In this document: one piece after another, positions 1-9,950 of the stretch | Numbering within the stretch: the stretch's first letter is position 1 | How the letters are laid out: every line of letters begins with the position of its first letter | Assembly: GCA_018398585.1 (NCBI GenBank) | Contig: JAGTTD010000014.1 | Coordinates: 17,173,387 to 17,237,386 of the forward strand | DNA: 64,000 nt | Reading direction: 5' to 3' | Source: Simmondsia chinensis | Taxonomy: Eukaryota; Streptophyta; Magnoliopsida; Caryophyllales; Simmondsiaceae | Made by a program: the position numbers and the translations under genes | The notes under the pieces: model-generated | Seen by the model: the letters and a program-made list of their open reading frames with translations, nothing else | What the model was told of the DNA's origin: nothing | Databases searched by the model: none

Positions 1-600
1 ATTCGAACCTGGGGCCGACTGGTTTACACTTACTGAGGCCGGCAGGCATTGGTGGTTTGGAGCTGGTGGTAGTGCTGGGGTGGTGTTGAGCGGTGGGGGC
101 CGTGAAAGGAATGGAGAGAGGCAGTAAGGGGAGGACGGTACATAGTGGTAGTGGCCTCGAGTGGTGAGATGGGTGGGTAGAGTTGGTAGGGTGGTGGTGG
201 TGGTGGTGGTACGGAGTGGTGTGGTGGGGAGGTGGTGGTTGGTTAGGTCGAGGGTAGATGGTGGTGGGGGGTGGGGCTCCCGGGCAACAGTAGGTGGTGG
301 TGGCGGGTGTTTTTGTGATGGGTTGGGGAGAGAGAGAGGGAGATGGAGGCGAGGCGGTGGTGGTTGTGGGTCTGGGGGGTGGTGGTCTTGGGTCGGCAAA
401 GAGAGAGAGAGTGAGAAGGGGGAGGACCCGCTTGGTCATGGCTGCGTAGTCGGGCCGGCGGTGCGGTGTCGCCATCGTGAGTCGTGGTCGGCAGAGGTGA
501 CAGCGACGTGATGTGGGTGATGTGGCGTCATCGGCGAGCGAGCCGACATGAGATGACAAGCGACGTGAGGGGACAGAGGCCCATTGGCCAGTCAGAGAGG
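1..600. other. G-rich, strand-asymmetric sequence without a recognisable gene
   Basis: The plus strand is strongly G/T-rich, with many TGG and GGT repeats and a purine run near 325-425. The open frame at 161-511 encodes only a Val/Gly/Arg/Trp low-complexity string, which follows from the GGT/GTG repeats, so I do not call it a gene. The sequence could be the 5' untranslated part of a LINE or LTR element, because similar GGT-rich DNA lies in the LINE leader at 31390-31830, but I see no alignable block. G-quadruplex potential is evident on the plus strand. Confidence 0.4.
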
Positions 601-869
601 AGACTTAAAAGCACGAAATTAAGAGTGTAGAAGGTAAATTATGTTTAATTGCAATGTTTAAGAGACAAGCTCTATATAATTGAAAGTGCTTGGATATTCT
701 ATAAAATAGTTTAGAAATGTCATGCTAATTTGCCCTTTATTTTTTAGAAAAATTGATAAAATCTATTGTCACACTGGATAACTTATAAAATATCAATCTT
801 AATATGACATTGTGTTGTACGTTAAGAAAGTTAAAAATACAAAAATTAAGCAAGCTGAGTGAGATTGGC

Positions 870-1135
870 ATTACGGGTCTGTTTGGAATGCCGAAAATGT
901 CAAAATCATTAGAGGAAAGTGTTTTTCCTGTATTTGGATTATACGAAAAATACAAAGAAAAAAAAGTCCAATAGAAAATCTTGAAAGTTTATAATATAAT
1001 TTGAGGAAAACAACTTTTCTCTTAAAATGGAGAAGAAAACAACTTTCCTCTTGGAAAAAAATGAATGTAGGCCTAAAACTTATCAACCCTATATGTATTA
1101 GACTGACATCAACTTCATGTTTAATCAACATGTTA
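870..1135. repeat. Dispersed repeat A, copy 1
   Basis: About 260 bases can be aligned by eye with 24056-24325 in the same orientation. Shared landmarks are GTTTGGAATG near the start, GAGGAAAGT, AAGTCCAA, ACAACTTTCCTC and TATTAGACTRA near the end. The opening GGGTCTGTTTGGAATG resembles the inverted form of the ends at 6785-6805 and 27480-27510 (CAAATRGAGCC), so this is probably a MITE-like element with short inverted ends. No coding capacity is seen. Confidence 0.55.
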
Positions 1136-1458
1136 TGAATCAAATAACCTCAACCCAATCTCAATCCAATCTACACAATCAATCCACAATCCAACTCAAG
1201 ATCGCAATCACAAAACTCAATCTCAGTAGCAAATATGTAATATATTTTATATATTCAATATAGGAGTATAGCTTTACAAGTATAAGACTATGTATTGGTA
1301 GAAGAAGAAGAAGACTCAACATGAAGAAGGAGAAGAAGAATTGGGGGACAGATAAGAGCGAGAGAAAGAGAGGAGGAGAGGAGAGAGAAACTCTAGGTTC
1401 ATCAATATAACCCAAAATAAACTAAGGCATCTTACTTATATGGGTCTCATAATTGACC
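1136..1458. other. AT-rich spacer with a GA-rich run
   Basis: The stretch holds CAATCC-type short repeats and a GA-rich purine tract at about 1304-1390. I see no gene, RNA or transposon signature. Confidence 0.4.
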
Positions 1459-1550
1459 TGTTACATGTCATTTATTTTTTAGTTATGTTTTCCTTGTAAA
1501 TCTTCTAGATTAGTTTTGTAATATAATTAGTTAGTATTATCTCCTTGTAA

Positions 1551-1820
1551 TTAAGGTTCATTTACCAGGCACTAAGACACCAGATCCCATTAGAACTCTG
1601 AGGTTAAGCATGTTTGGGCGAGAATAATACTAGGATGGGTGACCTCCTAGGAAGTCCTTGTATTGTGAACCCTATAAGGTTGGAGGTCCTCGAAAACAGC
1701 CTCTTAGCAGGGTTACACTATGAAGGAGTAAGGCTGCGTACATCCACCTCTCCCAGACTCTGCTTATACAGGAGTCCTTGAGGCACTCGGCTTATTGTTT
1801 TTTTGTTGTTGTTGTTGTTG
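1551..1820 (+). mobile_element. 5S-rRNA-headed SINE, full length
   Basis: The element has a 120-base 5S rRNA-derived head (1555-1674) followed by a tail (1675-1820) with TCCTCGAAAACAGCCTC, CTGCGTACATCCACC, CAGACTCTGC and a terminal (TTG)n run. It is flanked by perfect 13-bp target duplications TATCTCCTTGTAA at 1538-1550 and 1821-1833. The tail matches the 3' end of the RTE-type LINE at 47369-47506, which probably supplied its reverse transcriptase. Plant SINEs are usually tRNA-headed, so the 5S head is unusual. It sits in the Copia-1 LTR. Confidence 0.85.
1555..1674 (+). other. 5S rRNA-derived Pol III promoter head of the SINE
   Basis: The block is 120 bases, the normal length of plant 5S rRNA, and keeps its landmarks: GATCCCAT, GAACTCTGAGGTTAAGC (A-box region), TTGGGCGAGA, and the C-box AGGATGGGTGACCTCC at 1632-1647. 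Its ends GGTTCA (1555-1560) and TGAACC (1666-1671) can pair as helix I, although both differ from the usual GGATGC/GCATCC. It is not a genuine 5S gene: it is single, diverged, fused to a SINE tail and bounded by target duplications. Confidence 0.8.
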
Positions 1821-1954
1821 TATCTCCTTGTAACTAGGCTTTGTTTTTGCTCCCTTGTGTAATTAGGTTGTAGTCCTCCTCCCTATAAATAGTCTTGCTA
1901 GTGTATTTTGTAAAATAATGAAAAAAAAGGAGAGAGTGTCGCAGCACCCTTCCT

Positions 1955-3114
1955 CATGGTTATCAAACTCGCGATCCGAATCATAGGATCGTACGATCCT
2001 ACGATCCCACTTTGCCCAGCCGACCCGGATTGTGTAAAAAATTGAAAAAAGGGAGGATCGTAGAAAAATGATGTAGGATCGGTAGGATCGCCGATACTAC
2101 CGAGTCAAATAACATCAAAATTATAAAAATTTAAAATAATTAAAATTTCCCCTGTTTTCTCTCTCCTCACTCACTCAGCCCCCCCTCCCAACCTCTGCAC
2201 ACCCCCTTCCCCTTAACCCTAACCCCACCAGACACCATGCCACGCCGCCATGCCATGCCACCCTGCCACTCGACTGCCGCCAGCCACCAGCCAAGTTCTA
2301 ACACCAATGTAAGGGCCACACATAACACAACCGTAGCTTTATTTTTATTTTTTTTTGGGTAAAAATTCCTAATTTTTCTTATTCTTTCTAGTATATGTAT
2401 ATTATTGAGTTACTTAGGTAATTGTTTTGATTTACATTTTGTTTATTTTAAGCTTGGTTTTGTTTTGCTTTGTTTAATTTCTAATTTTTTCAAAAAAGTT
2501 TTGCTTTGTTTATCTAAGTATACCCATTTGAATTTTTGTGTTGAATTATTGATTACTTGATTGTAGTCAATTTTATGAATTTTATTGTATTTCTTCAACT
2601 TTATAATGCAATATATTGTTCTTTAGTTTTAATGTTAACTTGATTGTTGATTTATATGTATTGAACTAAAAATTTGTTTAACTTACTAATATAATATTCA
2701 CTAATTATGGGTGCCTCCTCTTTTTAATTTTAGTCTTTAAGTTGTACTTGTGTTATTCATATATATTTAATTTATACATTTCGAAATTATCTATTATATT
2801 TGATTTTGATACTTATGAAATTGAAGTTAATTTGTTGGTATAGTTTAAATGGCTTCTTCTGGTGCAAGTTCTAAACCATCCGGTTTAGAAAAATCTAAGA
2901 AAAAGAATGCTTCAGGTCAAAGATTAGATCTAGGTTTGGAGCATGGAATTGATGTTCTTTATTGTATATTTGAGTCTTATAATGCGATTTTTATGGATAC
3001 AAGTTAGTGTTTTACACAAAAAGTAGAATCTTACAATTCTCGATCCGATTCTACGATCCCGATCCTGAGGACCCCTCACCGATCCTACGTGGAATCCTGA
3101 TTCTGACGACCTTG
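1955..3114. mobile_element. Non-autonomous hAT element (1160 bp)
   Basis: The element is bounded by perfect 8-bp target duplications CCCTTCCT at 1947-1954 and 3115-3122, the length typical of hAT transposons. Its left end CATGGTTATCAAA and the complement of its right end, CAAGGTCGTCAGA, form imperfect inverted ends. The subterminal regions repeat GATC-rich motifs (TAGGATCG, ACGATCC). The interior is AT-rich and keeps only the first part of a possible transposase reading frame at 2849-3007. It interrupts the Copia-1 5' LTR and cannot move without a helper. Confidence 0.75.
2849..3007 (+). pseudogene. hAT transposase N-terminal remnant
   Basis: A 52-codon frame opens with a Met-Ala-Ser-Ser start, runs through a Ser/Lys-rich stretch and contains LEHGIDV at about residues 31-37. 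This resembles the region just before the BED zinc finger in plant hAT transposases, where a W/L-E-H-G motif is common. It then stops at TAG. No zinc-finger cysteines, catalytic residues or dimerisation region follow before the right end of the element, so this is an internally deleted derivative. The family assignment rests on a short motif plus the hAT-type ends around it. Confidence 0.45.
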
Positions 3115-3187
3115 CCCTTCCTCCATGGCTTCCTCTCTGCCACTTTTTTCCTTTCAAATTCGTTCATAAATTAACCCAAAATTTACA

Positions 3188-5911
3188 TTCTAATATGGTA
3201 TCAGAGCGTGGATTTTCATTTTCTTGAAGAATCAAAGCATCTTTGGCTCAATAGGTGCTCAAATTTTTTGTTCCCCTTTTTTAGGGTTTGCAACCCTAGT
3301 TTTATTTTGTGTCTTCTCGCCTTTGCTGAAGAAGACCATTTCTCTACACCTTGTGCTAGTTTCTGTTTGATATTTTTGTTCAAAAATCTCTCCTTCTCTC
3401 TTGTCCCGTGCTTTTGAACCTTTGAAATAGAGCAAAGGTCTGCGGTGGCATCCGTTTCTAACGGCAAAGACCCATTCTTCCCTTTTTACCTACCTGGTGT
3501 TTCCTTTGGTGAGCAAAGTTCTTAGTGAACAGATACTTTTAATAGATGGTTTAGGTCTGCTCTCATGGCTATTAGTGCAAGGAACAAAGAAGGTTTCATT
3601 AATCGCGAGGTAGAAGAGCCAAATCTTACATACACTAACTATCGATGATGGTACTGCTATGATAAATTGGTAATGTTCTGGCTGATAAACTTTATTTCAC
3701 CACAGATTGCTTCAAGTGTTCTATATGCAAGTTTTGATCCAGAACTGCAGACCAATATCTGTCACAGATACTGACAAAAGAATGGACCCACTCTCTGTCA
3801 GCTTAAGTGTGCCATACATGAGTTGAAGTAAAAGGTGTGGATGTTACCACTTATTATCCAAGTTGAAAGGGAATTGGGATGAATTTTAGGGATACAACCC
3901 TATACCAGTTTGTGAATGCAGTGCCTTGAAGAAGTGCAAGTGTGGTTTGATTCATGCATGGCAGAAGAGTAAGGAATGAGACTTCGTTATGAGGTTCTTA
4001 ATAGGCCTTAGTGATTAGTACATGTCCATTCGAGATCAGATAATGCAGATGGAACCTCCTGCTACTATTAAAGTTGCTTTGGCCAAGGTTTTATAGCTAG
4101 AAAAGTAAATTGTGATCATCCAGACCTTCAGTCATTGAATCCTCAGCCCTATTTAATAAATCATAACCAACAGGTGCGATCAAGAATCAGAAGAGGGAAT
4201 GCCCAATTTGTACTCATTATAACAAACCCGGACATATATTTGACAAATGCTTTAAGATATATGGTTACCCTCCATGCTATGGCAGCAAAGGGAAGAAACA
4301 ACAGAGTGCTCACCAAGTCTCCGTGGAACCTATGGTCGAGAAGATGGAAGGGAATTACCTATCCAATTTACTCTAAATTAATGCCAACAACTCCTTTCCA
4401 ACCTTAGCAATCAAATTACCTTAAAATATGAATATGAGATCTCTACCCTCTATGTCAATCGAACCGACTCCCCCTTTCCCATCTAGCTAGTCTTACCTTG
4501 GCAGGTATATCATCTTCTCCACAAAAACTTACCTATGCTTTCACTGTTTCTCGTGTTTCAATTCCCTCATGTGCATGGATCATTGACTCCAGAGAAACTA
4601 ATCATATTAGTGGTGATCAGAGTTTGCTTACCTCTATTGGCACTTGTACGAAGACCCTTGTGATTTTACCCATGGGTGATACCACCGTGGTCACCTATCA
4701 TGGCACCATGAATATTTCCCCATCCCTCACTCCTCATGAAGTGCTTTATGTACCCACATTTCACTTTAATTTACTTCTAGTATCTCAGCTCTTGCATAAC
4801 AACACGTTTCAATGTATATTTTCTACTAATATGTGTTATATCCAAGACCACAAAAGCTTGCGAACGATTGGGATGGAGACTAAAGCTTGCGATATATACA
4901 TACTTCAACCTGCAACCCGACCTTCTCACTCTCTTCCATCGGCTACTATGGGGACAAGAAGTGACTCTTCACCCCATTCTTGGTTGCTATTTGTGGCACA
5001 TTTCCCACCTAACATTTGGCATTCTCGCCTCAGTCATCCAGCTTATGCCAAGTTACGTGTGTTACATTTTGATTTCCCTACTGATAATAGTAAGCCTTGT
5101 ATGGTTTGTCCTTTAGCTAAATAAAAAAGCATACCTTTTCCCCATTCCCATATTGTATCAAAGGGTTTTTTTTTTTATTTAATACATATTGATATTTAGG
5201 GTCTTTTTCATGTACTTTCTATTCAGGGGTATCGTTTTTTCTTAACAATTGTGGATGATTTTTTTTGCATGTTACATGGATGTACTTGATGCGTACTAAG
5301 GATGAGGTGTCAAAATGGTTGCCGAATTTCTATGCCATGATCCATACTCAGTATGAGAGCCAAATTAAATGTATTCTAAGTGATAATGGTGCTAAATTCA
5401 ATCTACACCAATTTTATGCCACCAATGGCATTATTCACGAACACAGCTGTGTTGATACCCCCGAACAAAATTCCATCGTTGAACGCAAATGTCAACATTT
5501 GTTAACTGTTGCTCGCGCCCTTAGATTCTATTCAAATGTGCCTCTTCCATTTTGAAGTGAGTGCATCCTCACGGCCACCCATTTCATTAACTGACTTCCC
5601 TTTTCTTCCTTAAAAACCCCCATTCTGCTCCAAGTACTAGATGGCACTCGTCCTTCCTATGACCATTTACCTGTTTTTAGGTACCTTTGCTTTGCCTTCA
5701 CAATTCGCTCCAATCGTCATAAGTTCTATCCCCAAGTTCGTGTTGCCTTGTTCATTGGGTACCTTTCCATGGTTCAGGGATATATATTGTATGAGTTAAA
5801 CACTCATGAAGTTTTTATCTCACGTGATGTAGTATTTCATCGGCATGTTCTATCATTCATTCATAAACCATCCCTTCCCAAGCTCGTGTTGCCTTGTTCA
5901 TTGGGTACCTT
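3188..5911 (+). pseudogene. Copia-1 gag-pol remnant (gag, protease, integrase)
   Basis: Several plus-strand frames together give a decayed copia polyprotein. A CCHC zinc knuckle (CTHYNKPGHIFDKC) lies near 4207-4250. The frame at 4498-5124 carries the protease region; its active site reads DSRET where copia proteases have DSGA, so it should be dead. It continues into a GAG-pre-integrase segment with WHSRLSHP. Integrase follows at about 5190-5911 with SDNGAKF and a TPEQNS-V-ER motif. Stops and frameshifts are frequent. Reverse transcriptase and RNase H are absent: the element is cut at 5911, at a 35-base local duplication, and passes straight into repeat B. Confidence 0.75.
3196..3207 (+). promoter_or_regulatory. 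Copia-1 primer-binding site
   Basis: TGGTATCAGAGC, complementary to the 3' end of initiator tRNA-Met, lies nine bases after the LTR end CA at 3187. It fixes the orientation of Copia-1 as plus. Confidence 0.75.
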
Positions 5912-6810
5912 GAGGTTTGTTAACATATTTTTCAGGTACCTTAAGATTTTGAAATATTTTTAGATACCTTTAACTTCGTAAATTTTTTTTAGCTAGCCTA
6001 TGTATAACTTTATTAAGGTTCCTTTACTTTATGTTAACATGAACTCAAAAAAAGGGAAATCTATCATTTATTTATTTTTTTAATAATTATTATTTAGGTA
6101 TCCTAAGGTTCGAACATTTATTACTTAAGTTCCCCTAACATTTCAATATATACAATGTAGTACCTTGAGTTTTAAACATTTTATAACTTTGGTATCCTAA
6201 AATTTTAAAATTTTATTAATCATATACCTTTTTTGTCAAAATTCATACGATTTTCATTGTATTATATTTTCTAAATTTAAAAAAATTTTAAATCCTTAAA
6301 AATATTTTAAATACTAATAAAACATTTTAAAAATTAAAAAATATTTAAATATTTTAAAAGTATTTAATATATAAAAAAATATAAATATATATTTTTAAAA
6401 TATTTTAAACTCATGTACCAGAACCAAATTTTTTCTAAAATTTTTAAACCTCAATGTCTTTGATAGTATGTATTGAAATATCAGGTATATTGGTGATAAT
6501 TAAACTCAAGGTGCTTAAATAATAAATTTCTAACAGATCAATATCAAGAATAGCCACTAGAAAAATCACACAGTTTAAACATATTAAGAGAATTATTAAG
6601 TTAGACAATAATTAAATTTATTTTATTTATTTTGTATCAACCAAACAAAGGGGCAAAAAACTTGATCTTGAAAACAAACTCTTTTTCCTTGACTTTCACA
6701 TAACGGAAAAAAAAAAATTGTTTTCCGTTATTTTCTTTCTTTTCAACTTTTTTCGTCACATTTTTTTTTCCCCTTTAAATTTTCTTAGTTTCAAATAGAG
6801 CCTATGTGTG
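5904..6810. repeat. Dispersed AT-rich repeat B, copy 1
   Basis: The unit begins with TACCTTGAGGTTTG and ends near TTTCAAATAGAGCC. It matches pieces of 24340-27510, sharing AACATATTTTTCAGGTA, TAATTAAACTCAAGGTGC, TCAAGAAT and TTAGACAATAATT. No protein-coding frame is visible. In both copies the right end is a block containing CCAACCAAA and a long T/A-rich tract. I do not recognise the family; it could be a large MITE or a non-coding derivative of a DNA transposon. Confidence 0.55.
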
Positions 6811-6885
6811 TTTCAAATTTTCCATTTGTATTAATTTTTGACATCATGTGCAAAGTGACATGAGATGAAAATCATAATTGGTTTA

Positions 6886-7282
6886 TCTTATGATTCTCAT
6901 AGTTGGGGTACATGAAAGATTGTAATTAGAATAAGTCATGATGTAATAAGTGGTAGTATAAGCCAATGATGTGTGTAAGTAAATTGATACACTAGTTAAG
7001 CATTGCTAGTTAGTTTGGGCGCCAAAGTCAAATAGGCTATGATCTAAGTGCATTGTATCTTTAGATATTTTAGGCTTAGCCATCTTAAGTGATTAGTAGT
7101 ATAAGTATGTAAAGTCTCTATTGAAGAGCTCATAACTTTGATAATGAAAAACATCTCTTTTGAGATCAATTCTCTCTCTTATCTAATTCTCTCTCTATTT
7201 TCTCATCTTCAATTTACTTCTTTTCTCATCTAAACTCTCCTCAATCCTAGGTTATGATTTGAGATTAGTCTCGATCATAACA
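6886..7282 (+). repeat. LARD 5' LTR
   Basis: This 397-base LTR begins TCTTATGATT (the expected TG has probably mutated to TC) and ends GATCATAACA, giving imperfect terminal inverted repeats. It aligns over nearly its whole length with 11431-11803. A CT-rich stretch lies at 7169-7205, part of which is missing from the 3' copy. Confidence 0.8.
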
Positions 7283-7284
7283 GT

Positions 7285-7297
7285 TGATATCAGAGCC
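7285..7297 (+). promoter_or_regulatory. LARD primer-binding site
   Basis: TGATATCAGAGCC differs by one base from the usual TGGTATCAGAGCC and starts two bases after the LTR end, as expected for priming by initiator tRNA-Met. Confidence 0.7.
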
Positions 7298-9003
7298 TCG
7301 TTTGGCTTCCAAATCGAACGTGATTTGATATCAAATATCTTTGAGTTCATTGCAAATTGATTTTCAATTTTGAATTCTTGATTGATTGATATCAAGTTCT
7401 TGAGTTCTTGATCAAGAGTGTATCTGAAAATTTCATTGAAACAAATAAAAAGAGGTTGAATATCAAGTTCAGTTTAGATTGTGCGGATCATTAACCTTGC
7501 ATTGAATCAAGCCGGTGGAGGTTGCATCTAGTGCAGATCTTCAGAGCTTGAATTCATTGTGCAAAATCTTGTGTTTAGCTCAGGATATAGTGTAAATGTG
7601 CTGAGTGATCTTCAAATTGAGATCAGATTCTATTGGAGATCAGAACTGTGAAGAAAGTGTAGTATACTGATAATAATCAAAGTCCTACTTCAGGTTCTAC
7701 TTCTGTAGTAGATTCAAGCTCAGAGTTGTAAGTGTTCCAAACAATCTGAGTTGTGATAGTGTTGATTGAAGTTGAGCAAGATCGACTTCAGTTTGCTGCA
7801 TTAATCTTTGATAATTCAGATAAAGAAACTGAGCTTAATTTAATAACTAAAAGTGCAAAGAGCCGAACTTGAATTGAATTGTTGATTGAATGATGTTGAA
7901 TTCTGGAGTTTTTGAGTTGATTAGCATCAATCAAGTGTAGTTGCAATGTAATATTGATGATTCAATAGGAATTTACTGAATATTGAAGAGTTACTAGCTC
8001 GAAAGTGAAATCAACATCAAACTAAGAACAGAATCACAGAAATCTGACTTCATTCTTAAGGATTGTGTTGAGTAGTGTGTTGAAGTCATAATTATAGTCA
8101 AAGTTCGAAACTAATTCAAATTGAAAGCCAGAATTTCTCAAGTATCACTATTGTTAGGGTTTGGTTCGAGTTCTCCTGATCGCGAAGTTTGCAGTTAGGG
8201 TTTGATGTTCGATTATTGTCTTCTGCTGAGCAGTGACATTGATTTGTTGGTATTGAAGAGTTGATTCACTGTTGCAAAGAGTCCTTGGCTGTCTTGAGCT
8301 ATTCTTTTGTTAGTAAAGCAAGAGTAACGATAGTGTTCATCCAAGAACCTAAACATGAACTATAGTTCGAACTTAGTTGTTGAAGAAGGAAATGTTGCTG
8401 TAAATAGGGAGAAGATAACTAATAGAGTTGATCAGAAATCACACGAATGGGAGGAAATGCTCGCCCATTGATTTAAGCAGCAAAAGCAATGGTTTGATGA
8501 GAAATTCATTGAAATAAGCACGCAATTCAGCAGACTAAATGTGTTCTCCAGTGTGGGACCTCTATCAGCAGTGAATCGGATTGATGTGGAGTAAGACTTT
8601 GTGCCACGGGGAAATGCAACAAAGAAATTGCAAGTATACATTGAAATTTTAAGCATTAGGAAGTTGAGATTTAAGCTCACTTTGAAAAATGTTGACATCA
8701 ATTCAGAAGTTTCCCTTAATCACAAGAAGTGTTATTTAACTAAGAGGTTGAGAGCATTGGAAAGGCCAATTGTTGTTTACAAAGGAGTGTACCAAATTTT
8801 TTATTTCTTGAGAAGAATATGGTATACCTTGAAGAGCAAAAATGCTCAAGGATATGGAAGTGGGGAAGACTAGGTTGGTGTTTTGGTATGTGGAAAGACT
8901 TGGAGCATCATCTTGGATCAAATGGATGTTGAAGAAGGCAATAAGAATGAAGAGTCCTATTAGGAAAGATGTAAATTCAGCATAAAATCAGGAGCAGCTG
9001 CTG
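7298..9003. other. LARD interior, non-coding 5' part
   Basis: About 1.7 kb rich in short TTGA/TCAAG/CAGA words, such as TTCTTGATC and TTGAATT repeated in many arrangements. The short frame at 8601-8873 has no recognisable domain and I do not count it as a gene. No retroviral protein is detectable in any frame. Confidence 0.5.
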
Positions 9004-9552
9004 GTGCAGGCTAAGCACAGTGGAGTTGGAGCTTATACTAATTTGGCATCAATGAATGCAGCACAAAATGGGCTGAGTACTTCTCCATGGCAAGCTGGTG
9101 TGCAGGACCAGAACGTGAGGGGTACTTATAGCCTTTTCACTGCAGAACACTCGAGTTCTGATGGGGAACAACAGGTTGCTGCTGAGGCAACATCTGATGC
9201 AGGACATTGTATGCCATTACTGGAGGCATTGCAAGGTGCTTTAAGTGGAGAGAAGGTTTATCTAAGTGCAAATATGAGTGTTAAACCTCCATCTAAGCCG
9301 GGTGAAGAAAGGTGTGTACTTAAGCAAGCTAAGGCACACTGTCAGTTGGGTGTTTTGCAAGATCAGGTTGATTTGTTTCCTTATTTGAGTGGAGTTATGA
9401 CTTATCCAAGTGCAAGCAATTGCGACAAGCCTCCTCCTGATCCGGGAGAAGGAATTCAAGGCCTTAAGAAGTTAAGACAAGTAGATTTGATGAAGGAGCA
9501 AGTGACTCAAGCTGCTAATGTGCATCTCAGATTTCAGCAAAAGAAATGCTAA
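9004..9552 (+). CDS. LARD internal ORF 1, unknown protein (182 aa)
   Basis: I do not recognise this protein. The frame runs 182 codons in DNA where other frames are closed. It has internal repetition: SGVGAY at residues 6-11 and SGVMTY at 129-134, and a Pro-rich KPPSKPGEE (94-102) echoed by KPPPDPGEG (142-150) about 48 residues later. Scattered Cys and His form no zinc-knuckle spacing, and there is no protease or polymerase motif. The upstream DNA appears to be part of the same reading region, so the start is uncertain. It could be a highly diverged gag or a sequence captured by the LARD; no signal peptide or membrane segment is seen. Confidence 0.35.
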   Translation: MQAKHSGVGAYTNLASMNAAQNGLSTSPWQAGVQDQNVRGTYSLFTAEHSSSDGEQQVAAEATSDAGHCMPLLEALQGALSGEKVYLSANMSVKPPSKPGEERCVLKQAKAHCQLGVLQDQVDLFPYLSGVMTYPSASNCDKPPPDPGEGIQGLKKLRQVDLMKEQVTQAANVHLRFQQKKC

Positions 9553-9950
9553 GTTCCTGATTTCAGATTTCAATTCAGACTTAGGAATGAAAAGCAATCA
9601 ACTAACCTGTTGGGGTGTACAAACGGGTTAGTGTGCCTATTGATCAATTCGAATTTAAGTACCAAGGGGTCTTGTTTAGGAGGATCAACAAGGTGTTGAA
9701 GTCACTTGCCAAGAAGGAAGGTGCTCTACTGTAGCAGCATTTAATTGAGAGCTTACATGGTTTAGGACTTAATCGCAGCAGAGTTGAATCAGTTTTGGAA
9801 GTTTGGGGCTTGGATATGTGATGGTTTCAACAGTAAATTGGGTTGGTTGAAGGAATCCGAAGGCTCATTGACATGAATGTAAATCACTAGCATGCTATTA
9901 CTTATCCAAGGCCAATAGATGAACTTTTTCAGCTGGAAGGTCTGCAAGAT

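Larger units (their letters stand above)
1459..3187 (+). mobile_element. Copia-1 5' LTR, split by a SINE and a hAT element
   Basis: The LTR starts with TGTTACATG and ends TTTACA nine bases before a primer-binding site. Removing the SINE with one target copy (283 bases) and the hAT element with one target copy (1168 bases) leaves about 278 bases, a normal short copia LTR. It keeps a TATA-like CCTATAAATAG at about 1881-1891. The two insertions must be younger than the LTR. No 3' LTR is found, because the element is broken near 5911. Confidence 0.6.

Noticed and set aside
161..511. 116-codon open frame in G-rich DNA
   Set aside because: Its Val/Gly/Trp/Arg content is produced by GGT/GTG repeats; there is no domain, and the neighbouring sequence is equally low in complexity.
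1555..1674. A genuine 5S rRNA gene
   Set aside because: It is diverged, single, fused to a SINE tail and enclosed by target duplications; 5S genes occur in tandem arrays.
1459..3187. Cassandra-type TRIM, which carries 5S sequence in its LTR
   Set aside because: The 5S block here has its own 13-bp target duplications and a (TTG)n tail, so it was inserted separately; the LTR belongs to a coding copia element.
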